This document shows positions 61,287-64,000 of a stretch of DNA of 64,000 nucleotides, in pieces. Source of the stretch: Comamonadaceae bacterium (lineage in GTDB: Bacteria > Pseudomonadota > Gammaproteobacteria > Burkholderiales > Burkholderiaceae_C); the NCBI GenBank assembly GCA_027484105.1, contig JAIXUG010000005.1, forward strand, positions 186,001-250,000, given 5' to 3'. Position 1 is the first letter of the stretch, and every line of letters starts with the position of its first letter. Under the pieces are notes generated by a model, which was not told the origin of the DNA, ran no database searches, and saw only the letters and a list, made by a program, of their open reading frames with translations. The translations under genes were made by a program, and so were the position numbers.

Positions 61287-62378
61287 TCAGGGGCTGAACA
61301 AAAAGTTCATCACGTCGCCGTCCTTGACGATGTACTCCTTGCCCTCGGCGCGCATCTTGCCCGCGTCTTTGGCGCCCTGCTCGCCTTTGAGGGCGATGTA
61401 GTCGTCAAAGGCGATGGTCTGGGCACGGATGTAGCCTTTTTCGAAGTCGGTGTGGATCACACCCGCGGCTTGCGGACCGGTGGCCCCCACTTTGACGGTC
61501 CAGGCGCGCACTTCCTTGACGCCCGCGGTGAAGTAGGTTTGCAAGCCCAAGAGCTTGTAGGCCGCACGGATCAAACGGTTGAGGCCCGGCTCGTCCTGAC
61601 CGAGTTCCTTCAGGAACTCCAGGCGGTCGGCGTCGTCCATTTCGGACAGCTCGGCTTCGATCTTGGCGCAAATGGCCACCACCGGTGCGTTTTGCGCTTG
61701 GGCAAAGGCCGTCAAGCGGTCCAAGAAAGGGTTGTTCTCAAAGCCGTCTTCGGACACGTTGGCCACGAACATGGCGGGCTTGGCGGTGATGAGGAAAAAC
61801 TGTTTGAGTTGGGCTTGCTCTTCTTTGCTGAAGTCGATGGTGCGCACCGGCTTGGTGTCGTTGAGCGCGGCTTGGCACTTCTCCAGAATCGCCATTTGCT
61901 TGACGGCTTCCTTGCCGCCCGAGCGGGCGATTTTGCTCACGCGGTGAATGGCTTTTTCCACCGCGGCCAAGTCGGCCAAGCACAGCTCGGTCTGGATGAC
62001 TTCGATGTCGGCAATCGGGTCGACCTTGTTGGCCACATGGATCACATTGGGGTCTTCAAAGCAGCGCACCACATTCACGATGGCGTCGGTTTCGCGGATG
62101 TGGGCCAAAAACTTGTTGCCCAGGCCTTCGCCTGTGCTCGCACCGGCCACCAGGCCTGCGATGTCCACAAATTCCACGATCGCCGGCACCACGCGCTCGG
62201 GCTGCACGATCTCGGCGAGCTGCGCCAAGCGCGTGTCGGGCACTTCAACCACGCCGGTGTTGGGCTCGATCGTGCAGAAGGGGTAGTTTTCAGCGGCAAT
62301 GCCAGCTTTGGTCAGGGCGTTGAAAAGGGTGGACTTGCCCACGTTGGGCAAGCCCACGATGCCGCATTGGAGGCTCAT
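61287..62378 (-). CDS. ychF: Redox-regulated ATPase YchF (Obg-like)
   Basis: 363 residues from the ATG at 62378. The nucleotide motifs are [15 protein letters not shown] (P-loop), FVDIAGLV (G3) and a changed G4 motif (NVSEDG rather than NKxD), which explains the ATP preference of the family. A coiled-coil insert (about 130-200) and the TGS domain ([41 protein letters not shown]) complete the usual layout. It binds ribosomes and affects stress responses. Confidence 0.95.
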   Translation of the reverse strand: MSLQCGIVGLPNVGKSTLFNALTKAGIAAENYPFCTIEPNTGVVEVPDTRLAQLAEIVQPERVVPAIVEFVDIAGLVAGASTGEGLGNKFLAHIRETDAIVNVVRCFEDPNVIHVANKVDPIADIEVIQTELCLADLAAVEKAIHRVSKIARSGGKEAVKQMAILEKCQAALNDTKPVRTIDFSKEEQAQLKQFFLITAKPAMFVANVSEDGFENNPFLDRLTAFAQAQNAPVVAICAKIEAELSEMDDADRLEFLKELGQDEPGLNRLIRAAYKLLGLQTYFTAGVKEVRAWTVKVGATGPQAAGVIHTDFEKGYIRAQTIAFDDYIALKGEQGAKDAGKMRAEGKEYIVKDGDVMNFLFSP

Positions 62379-62532
62379 GGAGGGCTTTCGGTGATTCGGG
62401 AAACAGCGCGCCATTTTACCGGTTCAGGTGCCGCCAAGCCCGCCTCACAGGTCATCACGACCCCGCACAAGTGCTGCGCGGCTCAAAGTCCCTGCACCCG
62501 GGGCGATTTGTGGCGCCACCTACAATGCGCGA

Positions 62533-63708
62533 ATGGCTCAACACCCTGACATCTGCATTCGTGGCGCTGGCATTGTGGGCCGCACTTTGGCCCTGTTGCT
62601 GGCCCGTGAACAGTTGAACGTGGCCTTGGTCGCCGCCCCTGACAAGCCCCACTTCCCGGATGTGCGGGCCTACTCGCTCAACGGCGCGGCCAAAACATTG
62701 CTGCAAGATTTGCGCTGCTGGCCCGACGGCCCGGCTGTCACACCGGTCCACCAGATGCAGGTTTGGGGCGACCAAGGCGGTCAGTTGAACTTTGGGGCCC
62801 ACGAGCAAGGCGTGACCGAACTCAATTGGATGGTGGATGTCCCGGTTCTCGAGGACAGACTGGCCGCGGCAGTGCAATTTCAACCCAAGATTGAAGTGGT
62901 CAACACGCCAGTGGCCGCGCCCCTGACGGTGGTGTGCGAAGGCCGCGCCAGCCAGACCCGAAGCGAGCTGGGTGTGGGTTTTGACGTCACGCATTACGAA
63001 CAACACGCCGTGGCCACACGCCTGGTGTGCGCGCAAGCGCATCAGGGCATCGCCCGGCAATGGTTTGGCTGGCACCACACGCCTGGTCTGGCCCAGCCGC
63101 AAGCCGAAATTTTGGCCCTGCTGCCCATGGGCGGAGAAGGCGGACGCGAGGTGGCATTTGTGTGGTCGGTGCATCCACACAGGGCGCAAGCCTTGATGGC
63201 CTTGCCGCCCGAAGCGTTTGCCAGCGAACTCGCGCAAGCCTGCGCTCATGCCTTGGGCGCCATGACCCTGTCGGCCGAGCGCGGCGTGTGGCCGCTGCAA
63301 CTGGCCCGTGCCCAGCGCTGGATCGGCGCCATGCCGGGTGTGGCCAAGCAGTCCTTTGCCTTGGCGGGTGATGCCGCACACGCTTTGCACCCCCTGGCAG
63401 GCCAGGGCCTGAATCTGGGGCTGGCCGATGTCACCGAGCTGGTGCAAGTCATTCGGAACAAAGAGTTCTGGCGTCCATTGCACGATATGAAGCTGCTGCG
63501 TCGTTACGAGCGCGCGCGCCAAGCCGACGTGCAAGCCATGGGCTGGGTCACCGACGGGCTGCAGCGTTTGTTTGCACAGCCGGGCCCCGTGTGGCAAAAC
63601 CTGCGCAACTGGGGCATGCGGGGTTTTGACCGCAGCGGTCCCCTCAAGCACTGGATGACGCAACACGCCATGGGCCAGACACACAGCTCCCCAACGCGAG
63701 GCGGATAA
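62533..63708 (+). CDS. UbiH/UbiF-type FAD hydroxylase
   Basis: 391 residues from the ATG at 62533. The FAD motif ICIRGAGIVGRTLALLL has Arg in place of the usual Val or Ile. The GD motif SFALAGDAAHALHPLAGQGLNLGLADV is the typical ubiquinone hydroxylase signature. Family members add hydroxyl groups to the ubiquinone ring. Which ring position it serves (UbiH, UbiF or UbiM role) cannot be decided here. It precedes dsbC by 32 bp. Confidence 0.88.
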   Translation: MAQHPDICIRGAGIVGRTLALLLAREQLNVALVAAPDKPHFPDVRAYSLNGAAKTLLQDLRCWPDGPAVTPVHQMQVWGDQGGQLNFGAHEQGVTELNWMVDVPVLEDRLAAAVQFQPKIEVVNTPVAAPLTVVCEGRASQTRSELGVGFDVTHYEQHAVATRLVCAQAHQGIARQWFGWHHTPGLAQPQAEILALLPMGGEGGREVAFVWSVHPHRAQALMALPPEAFASELAQACAHALGAMTLSAERGVWPLQLARAQRWIGAMPGVAKQSFALAGDAAHALHPLAGQGLNLGLADVTELVQVIRNKEFWRPLHDMKLLRRYERARQADVQAMGWVTDGLQRLFAQPGPVWQNLRNWGMRGFDRSGPLKHWMTQHAMGQTHSSPTRGG

Positions 63709-63740
63709 GCGTGAATGGTCTCGAATCAGAAAGCAGTTCA

Positions 63741-64000
63741 ATGAAGTTTCTCGTCTCCAAGCTGGCCCTGATGGTGGCCACGACCGCTCTCATGCTGGGC
63801 TCAGCCTCGGCCCAGGAAGCCAACATCCGCAAAAACCTGAGCGAGCGCCTGCCTAACTTGCCCAAGATCGACGAAGTCAGCAAAACACCGATGAATGGCC
63901 TGTTTGAAATTCGCATGGGCAACGAGGTCATGTACAGCGATGCCGAAGGCCATTTTTTGATCCAAGGCAGCTTGATCGACGTGCGACAAAGGCGCAACCT
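63741..64000 (+). CDS. dsbC: DsbC-type disulfide isomerase, N-terminal part (cut by window edge)
   Basis: 86 codons from the ATG at 63741 run off the window. Signal peptide KFLVSKLALMVATTALMLGSASAQ. The mature part IRKNLSERLPNLPKIDEVSKTPMNGLFEIRMGNEVMYSDAEGHFLIQGSLIDV is the DsbC dimerisation domain. The thioredoxin domain with its CxxC lies beyond the edge. Its role is shuffling wrong disulfides in the periplasm. Confidence 0.9.
   Translation, partial: MKFLVSKLALMVATTALMLGSASAQEANIRKNLSERLPNLPKIDEVSKTPMNGLFEIRMGNEVMYSDAEGHFLIQGSLIDVRQRRN

Noticed and set aside
1-64000. CRISPR arrays, insertion sequences, prophage, tRNA or rRNA genes
   Set aside because: No spaced direct repeats, transposase motifs, integrase or phage structural proteins, or tRNA/rRNA sequences were recognised on reading; short or divergent ones could be missed without a search tool.

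Overview
The window is a dense, GC-rich stretch of chromosome from a betaproteobacterium, most likely order Burkholderiales, family Comamonadaceae (the Limnohabitans / Rhodoferax / Polaromonas neighbourhood). This placement rests on the AlgH-RuvX-PyrR-PyrB-PyrC' operon with a degenerate PyrC', the rubredoxin / ThiD / HemL arrangement, the DusB-Fis-PurH order and six orphan Bug (TctC-type) solute-binding proteins. It is an inference from gene order and protein type, not from a database search. No tRNA, rRNA, CRISPR array, insertion sequence or phage was seen. No gene-free stretch exceeds about 300 bp.

Layout. (1) 1-2.2 kb: the start of an RND efflux permease, its membrane fusion partner and a divergent ArsR regulator. 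(2) 2.2-13.2 kb: an inorganic sulfur oxidation region. It holds a Tat-exported type II sulfide:quinone reductase with a small membrane protein, a persulfide-dioxygenase / ArsR / DsrE / cytochrome c / flavocytochrome c operon, a YeeE/YedE sulfur transporter, two thioredoxin-like proteins and MerR-, Rrf2- and Crp/Fnr-type regulators. A YqjD/YqjE-like stress trio is embedded in it. (3) 13.3-16.2 kb: divergent permease and ATPase genes of an iron-type ABC importer without a binding protein. (4) 16.2-33.6 kb: housekeeping genes (PlsC, pyrimidine operon, RuvX, AlgH, photolyase, rubredoxin, ThiD, HemL, RhlE, PurH, Fis, DusB), interrupted at 25.4-28.2 kb by a MarR / Bug / flavin monooxygenase module with a repeated operator. 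(5) 33.6-42.5 kb: a leftward catabolic operon (CoA-transferase, crotonase-fold protein, MDR reductase, class II aldolase, hydroxyacid dehydrogenase, three Bug proteins) facing a GntR regulator. (6) 42.6-61.2 kb: two convergent operons that look like one regulon. The rightward one encodes an extradiol-type VOC protein, a small helical protein, a Rieske oxygenase and its reductase. The leftward one has 15 tightly packed genes (ABC importer, SDRs, cupin, hydrolase, IclR regulator, ThDP enzyme, NadX-like dehydrogenase, ALDH, two Bug proteins, flavin monooxygenase, sulfatase). Both carry the same kind of 8-6-8 inverted repeat at their promoters. (7) 61.2-64 kb: YchF, a UbiH-type hydroxylase and the start of DsbC.

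How the parts work together. In region 2, sulfide would be oxidised by SQR and flavocytochrome c, persulfide by the dioxygenase, with a cysteine-bearing ArsR protein as likely sensor. Region 6 reads as uptake of an aromatic, possibly sulfated, compound followed by desulfation, hydroxylation, ring cleavage, C-C hydrolysis or decarboxylation, and aldehyde oxidation. The substrate cannot be named from sequence. This region is the best candidate for an undescribed pathway.
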